From Paracoccaceae bacterium (GTDB lineage Bacteria; Pseudomonadota; Alphaproteobacteria; Rhodobacterales; Rhodobacteraceae): 64,000 nucleotides of DNA. Made by a program: the position numbers and the translations under genes. The notes below the pieces were generated by a model. That model was not told the DNA's origin and made no database searches. It was given only the letters and a program-made list of their open reading frames with translations. How positions within the stretch are numbered: position 1 is the stretch's first letter; each line of letters starts with the position of its first letter. The DNA lies in assembly GCA_018223125.1 (NCBI GenBank), contig JAAEZA010000006.1, positions 44,026 through 108,025 of the forward strand, read 5' to 3'. Positions 54,126 through 61,880 of this stretch are shown here, piece by piece.

Positions 54126-54859
54126 GCCAGACATGGATAATACTCGGCGCCGGTTCGGCTATGGGCCGCGCTTTCGCCCGCAAAGCGGCCACACAAGGGG
54201 CGCATCTGGTGCTTGCCGCGCGGGATCAGGATGATCTGGCCCGCACCGCTGCGGATTCTCTGGCACGGGGCGCGGCTTCGGCGGCGGCTGTGCTGTTTGA
54301 CGTGCGCAAACCCGAAAGTTTCGCGCCGATCTATGATGCCGCCAAAGCCAATGACGGGATTATCAATGCGGCTGTTTTCGTCGGCTCCATGGCGCCGCAG
54401 GCGGATGTGGACGCGGACCCGAATACGGGCGATCTGACCATTCAGGACAGTTTCACCGGTCCTGTGAACTTCCTGCACGGGCTGGCCCCGATCATGGAAG
54501 ACCGCAAGGGCGGCACGGTTCTGGGGATCGGATCAGTTGCGGGGGATCGCGGCCGGATTGGAAACTACACATATGGCGCGGCCAAGGCCGGTTTTCACAC
54601 CTATCTGTCGGGCCTGCGCAACCGTCTGAACCGCAGCGGCGGGCATGTTGTCACCGTGAAACCGGGGTTTGTGGATACTGCGATGACATGGGGAATTGAA
54701 GGCATGTTCCTTGTGGCCAGCCCCGAACAGATTGCGGATGACCTTTGGACCGCCCATGAAAAGCGCAAGAACACGCTCTACACCCCGTTTTTCTGGCGCT
54801 ACATCATGGCGATCATCAAGGCCATTCCGGAACCGATCTTTAAAAAGCTGTCCGTCTGA
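54122..54859 (+). CDS. dprE2: DprE2-like SDR ketoreductase
   Basis: NAD(P)H enzyme expected to reduce the 2-keto intermediate to polyprenyl-phosphoryl-arabinose, completing the epimerisation begun by DprE1. The 245-residue SDR has WIILGAGSAMGRAFARKA, IINAAVF, active-site GSVAGDRGRIGNYTYGAAKAG with YxxxK, and a DprE2-type C-terminus FFWRYIMAIIKAIPEPIFKKL, which matches the mycobacterial ending FRYVMMVLRHIP. It starts inside the last codons of the DprE1-like gene (ATGA overlap), so the pair is made together. Confidence 0.87.
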   Translation: MSQTWIILGAGSAMGRAFARKAATQGAHLVLAARDQDDLARTAADSLARGAASAAAVLFDVRKPESFAPIYDAAKANDGIINAAVFVGSMAPQADVDADPNTGDLTIQDSFTGPVNFLHGLAPIMEDRKGGTVLGIGSVAGDRGRIGNYTYGAAKAGFHTYLSGLRNRLNRSGGHVVTVKPGFVDTAMTWGIEGMFLVASPEQIADDLWTAHEKRKNTLYTPFFWRYIMAIIKAIPEPIFKKLSV

Positions 54860-54889
54860 CAATGTACCGGAACTGTGCAGCTTTGCTGG

Positions 54890-55381
54890 CTAGCCGACTT
54901 CTTCCTGACATTCCAGCGCGGCCTCAAGGCCAACATAGCTCCCGTCCAAATCGATGGACATAACCTCACCCTCTTCGGAATAGAGTGTCATCGTATATCG
55001 CTTGGCAATATCCCAAAGAAAATCAGCATTCGTAAAGGCAATATCCGCACCCGGAATATTTTCCAGATAGATACCTACCGCCTCGCCGTCATAAACCTGC
55101 CCGTCGAGGGAAAAAGAGATCGGATAAATAGCGTCTTCCTCGATATCGCCCCACGCGTCATTGAAGACGGTCACATATGCGCCGCCTTCGAGTCGGTCGA
55201 ATCCGATCCGCACCACAGAGCCGTCGTTATACTCTGCCTGAATCAGACATCCGCCCCCCAGCGAGGGATCGATCAGGACTTCCCAGCCACCAGCACTCCC
55301 CCAAAGCGTCAGTTGTTGCGCTTGTGCATGTGGCGCGATCCCCAGCACCAAGCAGAAGACCATAGTTAATCCGTGTTTCAA
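54890..55381 (-). CDS. Exported hypothetical protein
   Basis: A 163-residue protein with a clean signal peptide (MKHGLTMVFCLVLGIAPHAQA) cut before QQLTLWG. The mature part is rich in Gly, acidic residues and aromatic turns (GGCLIQAEYNDGSVVRIGF, FNDAWGDIEEDAIYPISFSLDG), and has two cysteines (GGGCLI and ALECQEE) that could bond. It resembles small periplasmic beta proteins but I recognise no family. Start TTG, preceded by GGAGGGCAGGC. It separates the two halves of the arabinose-donor genes and has no evident link to them. Confidence 0.65.
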   Translation of the reverse strand: MKHGLTMVFCLVLGIAPHAQAQQLTLWGSAGGWEVLIDPSLGGGCLIQAEYNDGSVVRIGFDRLEGGAYVTVFNDAWGDIEEDAIYPISFSLDGQVYDGEAVGIYLENIPGADIAFTNADFLWDIAKRYTMTLYSEEGEVMSIDLDGSYVGLEAALECQEEVG

Positions 55382-55524
55382 AGCCTGCCCTCCCGATGCA
55401 GTTTCTATGGGGGCAAGTGTACCACAAAAACCGCTTCAGATCGGAAATTTCATCCGGCTGCTATAGGAACACGGAGCCGCGCGACGAATATGATCCTTCT
55501 GCGTCTGGTTCCTCGTGAGAGTGG

Positions 55525-56946
55525 TCAGGCGAAATCACCCGCCGCGTAGAACAGGATCAGCACCGTCACGACAATAATGGCGATGCCGGATTTGTCCCGC
55601 ATGGCAAAAACGATCGGATCATAATCCTGCTTCCCCTGCCAGCCCAGCAGCACCATACGGATCTGCCACAGCGCAAGGGGGATGATCGCAAGGCGCAGCA
55701 TCCAGATATCCTGATAGAGAGTCGCCGCCGTGCCGCTGAATGTATACATCACGAACACCAGCAGCGAAAAGAACACGCCAAGACCTGCCACGTTCACCAG
55801 ATCCTCACGGTCGGATTTGCGATAGCCCCGTCCGGGCACCTTGCCATCCGATTTGGCAAGGGTCAGTTCGGTCAGCCGCTTCACACAGCCAAGGGCAAGG
55901 AAGGTCGGAAAGATAAACCCGACCAGCCAACCCGAGGCCGCGACCTGCGCCGCCAAGCCGCCCGCGATCACCCGCAGGGTATATAGTGCGGCAAGGGTGG
56001 CAATGTCCACCCAGCGCATTTTTTTCAGCTTTAAAGAGTAGGACAGCGACAAAAGCATATAAAGCGCGATCACCCCCAACAACGCCCAGCCAAGAATAAA
56101 CCCGACCCCGAGCGCGAACACGCCAAGTGCAAAGCTCATCAACATGGCATCAGGGATGCGCGCATTACCCGAGGCCAGCGGACGGAACTGTTTCTTGGGG
56201 TGCTGGCGGTCTGCCTCCAGATCCAGCAGGTCGTTCACGATATAGATCGAAGACGCCGCCGCCGAAAACGCTGCAATTGCCAGTAACACCCGCATGATTG
56301 ACAGCGGATCAAGGGAATGCGCGGCAATCAGCGGCAGAAACAACAGGGCATTCTTGACCCATTGATGGGGCCGCAACCCCATAGCGAGCGAACGGCGGGA
56401 CCAGGACTTTTTCACCTGCACCACCTCGACCCCGTCTTTTTTCAACTGGCGCACCACCGAAGGATGACGCCCGACGACGATTGCTTCACCGGCGGATTTC
56501 CAGACCTTGAAGTCAAGCTTCTGATCTCCGGCATAGGCGTATTGCCCTTCTCCGAAACGGGCATTCAGGGCGGCGGCCTTTGCCTCCCCTTTCAGGTTCA
56601 CCTCTCCGTCCGAACCGATGTGATCGCCCTTTACACCATGATGTTCGGCCAGTCTTTGCACCAGCGTTGCATCACTGGCAGAGGCGAAAATCACTTCGCG
56701 CCCTTCTGCGCGGGCCTCTTCCATATAGGCCTTGATATCGGGATTGACCGGCAACAACTCGACGTTCACATCCGCAAGCTCGGTAATCTCGCGCTTCAGA
56801 CGGGCACGGTCCTTAAAGTGACGGAAAACCGTCTTTATTGTTTTCAGGGGCTGTTTGCCCATCGCAAGCCAGAACCCCTCAAACAGCATATCTGTTTTCA
56901 GGAAGGTGCCGTCGATATCTACGGCAAGCGGTCTTTTATCGGTCAT
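55525..56946 (-). CDS. ubiA: HAD phosphatase-UbiA prenyltransferase fusion, DPPR synthase-like
   Basis: A 473-residue bifunctional protein. Residues about 5-180 are a HAD phosphatase: DIDGTFLKTDML holds motif I (DxDGT) and AYAGDQKLDFKVW the later acidic pair. Residues about 190-470 are a UbiA membrane transferase with RPHQWVKNALLF, NDLLDLEADRQHPKKQFRPLASG (the NDxxDxxxD motif in NDLLDLEAD) and MRWVDIATLAALYTLRVIAGG, matching mycobacterial Rv3806c-type 5-phosphoribosyl transferases. It may both attach phosphoribose to polyprenyl phosphate and remove its phosphate, supplying the DprE1 substrate. It overlaps the lytic transglycosylase gene by ATGA. Confidence 0.85.
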   Translation of the reverse strand: MTDKRPLAVDIDGTFLKTDMLFEGFWLAMGKQPLKTIKTVFRHFKDRARLKREITELADVNVELLPVNPDIKAYMEEARAEGREVIFASASDATLVQRLAEHHGVKGDHIGSDGEVNLKGEAKAAALNARFGEGQYAYAGDQKLDFKVWKSAGEAIVVGRHPSVVRQLKKDGVEVVQVKKSWSRRSLAMGLRPHQWVKNALLFLPLIAAHSLDPLSIMRVLLAIAAFSAAASSIYIVNDLLDLEADRQHPKKQFRPLASGNARIPDAMLMSFALGVFALGVGFILGWALLGVIALYMLLSLSYSLKLKKMRWVDIATLAALYTLRVIAGGLAAQVAASGWLVGFIFPTFLALGCVKRLTELTLAKSDGKVPGRGYRKSDREDLVNVAGLGVFFSLLVFVMYTFSGTAATLYQDIWMLRLAIIPLALWQIRMVLLGWQGKQDYDPIVFAMRDKSGIAIIVVTVLILFYAAGDFA

Positions 56947-57803
56947 TTACTGGCTCTTGTTTTGAAGACACATCCGTCTGTCACATATCTGGGAGGCGTC
57001 ATACACAAACTGCGGGCAACCTGCCAAGCTGCGACCACTTTGGGCACATAAGCACGGGTTTCGGGATAGGGTGGCACGCCAAGATGCTTTTTCACGGCAT
57101 TTTCTCCGGCATTATAACCTGCAAGGGCAAGCAGCGGGTCACGGTCGAATTCGTCCAGCAACCAGTCCAGATAGGCCGAACCACCCTTGATATTCTGCGC
57201 CGGATCGGTGCTGTCGGTGACGTTAAAGCGCGCAGCCGTGTCCGGAATAAGCTGCATCAGCCCCACGGCCCCTGCACTGCTGACAGCATCGCTACGTCCC
57301 GCGGACTCCACACCGATCACCGCCAGTACAAATGCAGGCGATACATTCTTGCCCAAGGTCGCCAGCAGGATGTTGCCGCCGTATTTATCTGCCAGCGATT
57401 GCATATGCCCGATATTGGGTGACAGGCGTGCGGAATGGGCGGGGTTCTTGTTCAGGCTTTGCAGCGCCTTTTCCAGACGCCCCGACGCTGCTGCTGTCAT
57501 CAGGGGCGAATTTTCGTCCCAGAACCAGTCCTGCAGATCCGTTGGCTTGACCGCAGCAACTGCAAGGTCGGGTTTATCCTCGGCAGCCTTGGCTTTGCGG
57601 TTTTCCATCTTCTCGCGATGGACCCGTTTATAATAGTCTTCTTCCGGCGTGATCTGCACGTTTATGCGTTTACCGGAGCTGTTACCGGGAACGCCCACTT
57701 TCTTGAACGTGATGCCTTGTGCGCTTGCTGTCGGGGCGAGTGCTCCGGCAAGACTGATTGCTCCGGCCAAACACACCGCCTTGAATGCGGGAATACCTGT
57801 CAC
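56943..57803 (-). CDS. Lytic transglycosylase (SLT domain), exported
   Basis: A 286-residue cell-wall hydrolase. A signal peptide (PAFKAVCLAGAISLAGALAPTASA) leads to a linker and a C-terminal SLT domain from about residue 155 with the catalytic glutamate in VIGVESAGRSDAVSSAGAVGLMQLIPDTAARF (VESAG), and ALAGYNAGENAV. The start is GTG at 57803, which gives a normal signal; a TTG at 57842 would lengthen the n-region. It is read away from flp and overlaps the HAD-UbiA gene. Such enzymes can open the wall for envelope machines such as tad pili, which is inferred here. Confidence 0.88.
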   Translation of the reverse strand: MTGIPAFKAVCLAGAISLAGALAPTASAQGITFKKVGVPGNSSGKRINVQITPEEDYYKRVHREKMENRKAKAAEDKPDLAVAAVKPTDLQDWFWDENSPLMTAAASGRLEKALQSLNKNPAHSARLSPNIGHMQSLADKYGGNILLATLGKNVSPAFVLAVIGVESAGRSDAVSSAGAVGLMQLIPDTAARFNVTDSTDPAQNIKGGSAYLDWLLDEFDRDPLLALAGYNAGENAVKKHLGVPPYPETRAYVPKVVAAWQVARSLCMTPPRYVTDGCVFKTRASK

Positions 57804-58155
57804 TGCTCTGCTCTTTTGATTTTGTTTTCCTAGGAATCGCAAAAAAGCAGCCGCAAAGCTAGAAGATTGTGTGTTTTAACTGTGGCTTTTTTGTCGAAAA
57901 GTCCTTCCCACCTTACAAAAAACTGCCGGCTCCAGAAAAAATTTCACAAGTAAAGTATCGTAAAATAAGGGAATTTCGACTTGCTGAGACAAAAAGTGAA
58001 AATCCTATAAATTCCAAGTTTATGCGCCAAACTGTGGTCACATTTCCCAGTATAAATAGCTTCATAGACACGACGGGCCGAGCATTGACGAGAACGCTCT
58101 CCCAGTTAGCCGGGTCTAAGAGAAAAACTTAAATGTGACCTTGGAGGGTTCAAAA
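57804..58155 (+). promoter_or_regulatory. flp leader with paired inverted repeats
   Basis: An AT-rich 352-bp spacer between slt and flp. It holds a perfect 10-bp inverted repeat, GGTCACATTT (58036-58045) and AAATGTGACC (58131-58140), 85 bp apart. Between them is a -10-like TATAAAT (about 58051-58057). If that is the promoter, the left arm lies where a -35 would be, which suits an activator site. The right arm ends just before the GGAGGG ribosome binding site of flp. No gene was seen. Confidence 0.45.
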
Positions 58156-58329
58156 ATGAAACTGTTTAAATTTGCAAAAGACGAAGACGGCGCTGTAACT
58201 GTAGACTGGGTTGTTCTGACAGCTGCACTGGTTCTGGTTGGTGGCGTTGTTGTGACAGCGATCCGCGGCGGCATGGAAGATCTGGCCTCCGACATCAACA
58301 CTCAGCTGTCCGCGACTTCCGTATCGTAA
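58156..58329 (+). CDS. flp: Flp-type prepilin
   Basis: A 57-residue major pilin subunit of the tad apparatus. A short basic leader (MKLFKFAKDEDG) precedes the predicted prepilin cleavage after Gly and a mature helix AVTVDWVVLTAALVLVGGVVVTAIRGG. The usual Glu at mature position 5 is Asp. The C-terminal part, DLASDINTQLSATSVS, is short and without cysteines. The ATG at 58156 follows GGAGGG; the open frame extends seven codons upstream. It has its own terminator, as expected for an abundantly made pilin. Confidence 0.9.
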   Translation: MKLFKFAKDEDGAVTVDWVVLTAALVLVGGVVVTAIRGGMEDLASDINTQLSATSVS

Positions 58330-58344
58330 GCTGACTGATGCTGT

Positions 58345-58369
58345 AGCGAAGGGCCGGCGGCCCTTCGCT
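58345..58369 (+). terminator. GC-rich hairpin after flp
   Basis: AGCGAAGGGCC (58345-58355), three-base loop, GGCCCTTCGCT (58359-58369), beginning 15 bases after the stop. It has no T-run; it may protect the flp mRNA end, with the real terminator at 58413. Confidence 0.5.
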
Positions 58370-58412
58370 CTCCACCGCGCAAGGCGGCAGCAAAACAAAA
58401 AGATTTGTATGC

Positions 58413-58447
58413 CGCGAACGATCACTGATCGGCTCGCGCTTTTTTTT
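58413..58447 (+). terminator. Rho-independent terminator of flp
   Basis: CGCGA-A-CGATC (58413-58423) pairs with GATCG-GC-TCGCG (58427-58438), leaving an internal asymmetric bulge, and is followed by CTTTTTTTT. It separates flp from cpaB. Confidence 0.8.
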
Positions 58448-58607
58448 GGTGGAACAGTCCAGACGTTCACGGGGTGCATCAAACGATACTCCTGAACAAC
58501 AGCTTGAACGGCCGCTTGCACATAATCGTGCGCTGCCACCGGTCGCAACTCAACCGATTAGATGAGTTCAATCGAGTAACCAGACACAAGAAGAGCGGGT
58601 AAACAAA

Positions 58608-59441
58608 ATGCGTATGGTTTTTGCATTAGTGCTAATTATGGGGGTCGCCATAGCTGGTGGCGCCGTTTACATGGCGATGGAGCGGTTCAATCAGTATGAA
58701 ACAGCTCTCGCCCAGAAGAATACGCCGACGATCCAGAAGATCGACCTGAAGACGGTTTACGTCGCAGCGAACGAACTGGAATACGGCAAACCGCTGACAG
58801 AAGAAGATATCAAAGCGGTTGAATTTCCACTGGCCGCCGTGCCGGAAAACTCCTTTTCCGAACTGGAAGCCCTGATGGGTAGCGGGGAAGACGACGGAGA
58901 GTTCCGCACCGTGCTGCAGGCGATGGTGCCGGGCGAAGCGATCCTGGCGTCCAAAGTTACACGCCTTGGCGAAGATGCGGGCGTTTCCTCCCGCCTGAAA
59001 AAAGGCATGCGCGCATTTGCAATCCGCGTTGACGTGGCCTCCGGCGTGTCCGGCTTCCTGCGCCCCGGCGACAAGGTCGATGTCTACTGGACCGGCACGA
59101 CAGACAAGGAAACCGTGACAAAACTGATCCTGAACGGATTGGAACTGATCGCAATCGACCAGCAGGCCGATGCCACCCGCAACCGCCCGACCGTGGCACG
59201 CACAGTGACCGTGGCCGCCAATGTGAAAACCATTGCGGCACTGGTTCAGGCCCAATCGACCGGGAAACTGCTGCTGTCCCTGCGCGGTATCGATGACGAA
59301 ACCACCTCCGAGCAGATCGAGATTACCAAGGACGATCTACTTGGCCGCGAAGAGATCAAGCTGGTCGAAAAAGAGGTCTGCACCATCAAAACCCGCCGTG
59401 GTGCAGAAGTGATCGAAATCCCGATCCCCTGCTCCAACTGA
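58608..59441 (+). CDS. cpaB: Flp pilus assembly protein CpaB/RcpC
   Basis: A 277-residue periplasmic protein of the tad machine. It has an N-terminal membrane anchor (VFALVLIMGVAIAGGAVYMAME), a SAF-like region (VYVAANELEYGKPLTEEDIKAVEFPLAAVPENSF, then MVPGEAILASKVT) and the RcpC/CpaB domain GMRAFAIRVDVASGVSGFLRPGDKVDVYWTG. The family likely gates or stabilises the secretin and may bind peptidoglycan. A hairpin terminator follows it, so cpaB and cpaC may be partly separate units. Confidence 0.93.
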   Translation: MRMVFALVLIMGVAIAGGAVYMAMERFNQYETALAQKNTPTIQKIDLKTVYVAANELEYGKPLTEEDIKAVEFPLAAVPENSFSELEALMGSGEDDGEFRTVLQAMVPGEAILASKVTRLGEDAGVSSRLKKGMRAFAIRVDVASGVSGFLRPGDKVDVYWTGTTDKETVTKLILNGLELIAIDQQADATRNRPTVARTVTVAANVKTIAALVQAQSTGKLLLSLRGIDDETTSEQIEITKDDLLGREEIKLVEKEVCTIKTRRGAEVIEIPIPCSN

Positions 59442-59470
59442 TCCCGCAAACACTCGATTGCAACAGACAG

Positions 59471-59494
59471 ACGGGCGCTTCGGCGCCCGTTTTG
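59471..59494 (+). terminator. Hairpin between cpaB and cpaC
   Basis: ACGGGCGC-TTCG-GCGCCCGT followed by TTTGC. The tetraloop and perfect 8-bp stem suggest a partial terminator 30 bases after cpaB, inside a 222-bp gap before cpaC. Confidence 0.6.
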
Positions 59495-59663
59495 CTATGA
59501 GATCAAAGAAAAACTGTGACACTGTTGCCCCGTTTCAACATACACTGCCCCTTACAAAATATTGAATCTTGATAATAAAACCCATTTGACGCAGTGTGCT
59601 CGGTAATAATCGGGCAGCAAAGACCCGGATCAAAGCAGTAGTGGTTCAGAGAGGCAGGATCAC

Positions 59664-61073
59664 ATGAGTATCAAAAACCTGTTAACAGCAGGCCTGTTGG
59701 GCATATGCACAACCGGCTTCGTCGCACCACCGGCAGCAGCGCAGAATGTGCTGAAAATCATGCGTGGCGCGACCACTAGTAGTATTAAAGTATCGGTAAA
59801 CCGTGCCATCGTCATGGAATCCGACCAGCCCTTCGCAGAACTGTCAGTGGCCAATCCGGGTATCGCAGACATTGCGACACTGTCGGATAGGACCATTTAT
59901 GTACTGGGGAAATCCCCCGGCCGAACGACGCTGACCCTGCTGGCCGCAGACGGCAAGTTGATCACCAACGTAGATGTGCACGTCTCCCCTGATCTGGCGG
60001 AATTCAAAGAGCGGCTTCGGGAAATCCTTCCCCGCGAGCCGATCGAAGTGCGCACAGCCAACGACGGTATCGTCCTTTCGGGCCGCGTTTCGGGCAAACA
60101 GAAACTGGCCCGTGCGCTGGATCTTGCAGAACGCTACGCCCCTGAACGCGTCACCAACCTGATGACGGTGGGCGGATCGCAACAAGTTATGTTGAAAGTC
60201 CGCTTTGCAGAAATGCAACGCAGCGTTGCAAAAAATCTGTCCGCCAGCATCGGCGTCGACATTACCGGCAACAGCCCCGTCGCCCAGATCGGCACCGGAT
60301 CGCTGCTGCAAACGCCCACCACCACAGGGGTTGGCGTTGCCACAACAGGCCAGCAGGGCGCCTTCTCTCTGGGCTTCTCCTCGGGTGATCTGGCGATCAA
60401 TCTGATGCTGGAAGCACTGGAAACCAAAGGTCTGGTCCGCACACTGGCCGAACCGAACCTTGTGGCCATTTCCGGCAACGAAGCCAGCTTCCTTGCTGGG
60501 GGCGAATTCCCTGTTCCCGTTGCCGACGGCGACGGCATCACAATCGAATACAAACCCTTTGGTATTGAACTGAAATTCAAGCCCATCGTGGTGGACGGCG
60601 ACCTGATCAACCTGACGATCGAAAGCGCGGTTTCCGAACTGGACCCGACCCAAGCCGTCACCGTCAGCGGCTCTGTCATTCCGGCGTTTTCCAAACGCGA
60701 GGCAACCACTGTTGTTGAAATGCGCGACGGTCAGAGCATGTCCATTGCAGGCCTGCTGCAGGACAACTTCACCGATGCCGCATCACAAGTGCCCTGGCTC
60801 GGGGATGTGCCGATCCTTGGCGCCCTGTTCCGCAGTGCCAACTATTCCCGCGACCAAAGTGAGCTGGTTGTGATCGTAACGCCACACCTTGTAACGCCCG
60901 TGGACGGAGACAGCCTCAGCCTGCCGACCGACCGTGTGAAAATCCCGAACGAGAGCGAACTGTTCCTCTTGGGGAATGTCACTGGCAACCGCAAAGGTAA
61001 CAACGTGAAACGCGCCACAGGTTCCGTGTCCTCTCAGGACTTCACCGGTTCTTACGGCTATGTGATGGAGTAA
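59664..61073 (+). CDS. cpaC: Tad secretin CpaC/RcpA
   Basis: Outer-membrane secretin channel for the Flp pilus, 469 residues. It has a signal peptide (LLTAGLLGICTTGFVAPPAAA), the pilus-related N-terminal domain (SVNRAIVMESDQPFAELSVANPGIADIATLSDRTIYVLGKSPGRTTL, seen as ISVANPG-like segment SVANPGIADI), a BON-like stretch (VRTANDGIVLSGRVSG) and the C-terminal secretin domain with ANLVAISGNEASFLAGGEFP, MRDGQSMSIAGLLQDN and DVPILGALFRSANYSRDQSELVVIVTPHLV. The start follows GAGGCAGGATCAC. Confidence 0.95.
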   Translation: MSIKNLLTAGLLGICTTGFVAPPAAAQNVLKIMRGATTSSIKVSVNRAIVMESDQPFAELSVANPGIADIATLSDRTIYVLGKSPGRTTLTLLAADGKLITNVDVHVSPDLAEFKERLREILPREPIEVRTANDGIVLSGRVSGKQKLARALDLAERYAPERVTNLMTVGGSQQVMLKVRFAEMQRSVAKNLSASIGVDITGNSPVAQIGTGSLLQTPTTTGVGVATTGQQGAFSLGFSSGDLAINLMLEALETKGLVRTLAEPNLVAISGNEASFLAGGEFPVPVADGDGITIEYKPFGIELKFKPIVVDGDLINLTIESAVSELDPTQAVTVSGSVIPAFSKREATTVVEMRDGQSMSIAGLLQDNFTDAASQVPWLGDVPILGALFRSANYSRDQSELVVIVTPHLVTPVDGDSLSLPTDRVKIPNESELFLLGNVTGNRKGNNVKRATGSVSSQDFTGSYGYVME

Positions 61074-61078
61074 GACAG

Positions 61079-61720
61079 ATGAAAACTGTATCAATCACCT
61101 CCTCCGCCGTCGTGGCTCTACTGCTCGCCGGGTGTTCGGTTACCGACAGTTCTTTCGCCTATCTGGGACCGGAAGCAGGGGCCGAAATCACCGATGCCAA
61201 TCTGGGTGTTTCCACGGCGCATAACGTTGCAATCCTGTCAGGCCAGCTTGGCACAATGGCCGCCAACCTGACCCGTAAATTTGCCGCCGAAGCGCCGGCA
61301 CAGATCAATTTTGCCTTTAATTCCGCGGCTTTGGACGCAACCGCCCAAAGCCAGCTTCGCCAGCAGGCCGCATGGATCAAGGCGCACCCCCAGATCGTGT
61401 TCCGAGTCTACGGTCACACGGACAAGGTTGGCTCAGACGCCTATAACCGCCGTCTTGGCAAACAGCGCGCTGTTGCAGCCGTAAACTATCTTGTCAGTCA
61501 GGGCGTCGACCGGCGCAAGGTTCAGGCTGTTGCCTCTTTCGGGGAAACCCGGCCTGTTGTGCTGACGGAAGGGCCGAGCCGTGCGAACCGTCGCACTGTG
61601 ACAGAGGTCTACGGCTTCGCCCGCAAAGGGCGTGCTTCGGACCTGGATGGCAAATATGCCAAATACGTCTACGATCAGTACATCTCGACGACTTACACGA
61701 CTGAAGACACTACAGAATAA
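61079..61720 (+). CDS. OmpA-family lipoprotein in the tad locus
   Basis: A 213-residue outer-membrane-associated protein. The lipobox LLAGC gives a lipidated cysteine near residue 19; the C-terminal OmpA domain has INFAFNSAALDATAQSQLRQQAAW, VYGHTDKVGSDAYNRRLGKQRAVAAVNYLV and RRTVTEV, the peptidoglycan-binding fold. It begins five bases after cpaC and takes the position often held by cpaD, the pilotin-like lipoprotein. It may anchor the secretin to the wall, which is an inference. Confidence 0.9.
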   Translation: MKTVSITSSAVVALLLAGCSVTDSSFAYLGPEAGAEITDANLGVSTAHNVAILSGQLGTMAANLTRKFAAEAPAQINFAFNSAALDATAQSQLRQQAAWIKAHPQIVFRVYGHTDKVGSDAYNRRLGKQRAVAAVNYLVSQGVDRRKVQAVASFGETRPVVLTEGPSRANRRTVTEVYGFARKGRASDLDGKYAKYVYDQYISTTYTTEDTTE

Positions 61721-61880
61721 CAATTTTCAGCTACTCAGGTGCGGGCAGCGTTTTTATTAAAATTGCCCGCATCAAACAAAATATTACCACAATTTTAAAA
61801 TATTTCCTATGTGAAGAACGGGCGCATTATGCGCTTAAATACAAGCGGGAAAAAATCCCGCATTGGGGTGGACCGAGGTT

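Noticed and set aside
52845..54134. 429-codon minus-strand frame over the DprE1-like gene
   Set aside because: Antisense shadow; no start site and no motif, whereas the plus-strand frame matches DprE1 along its length.
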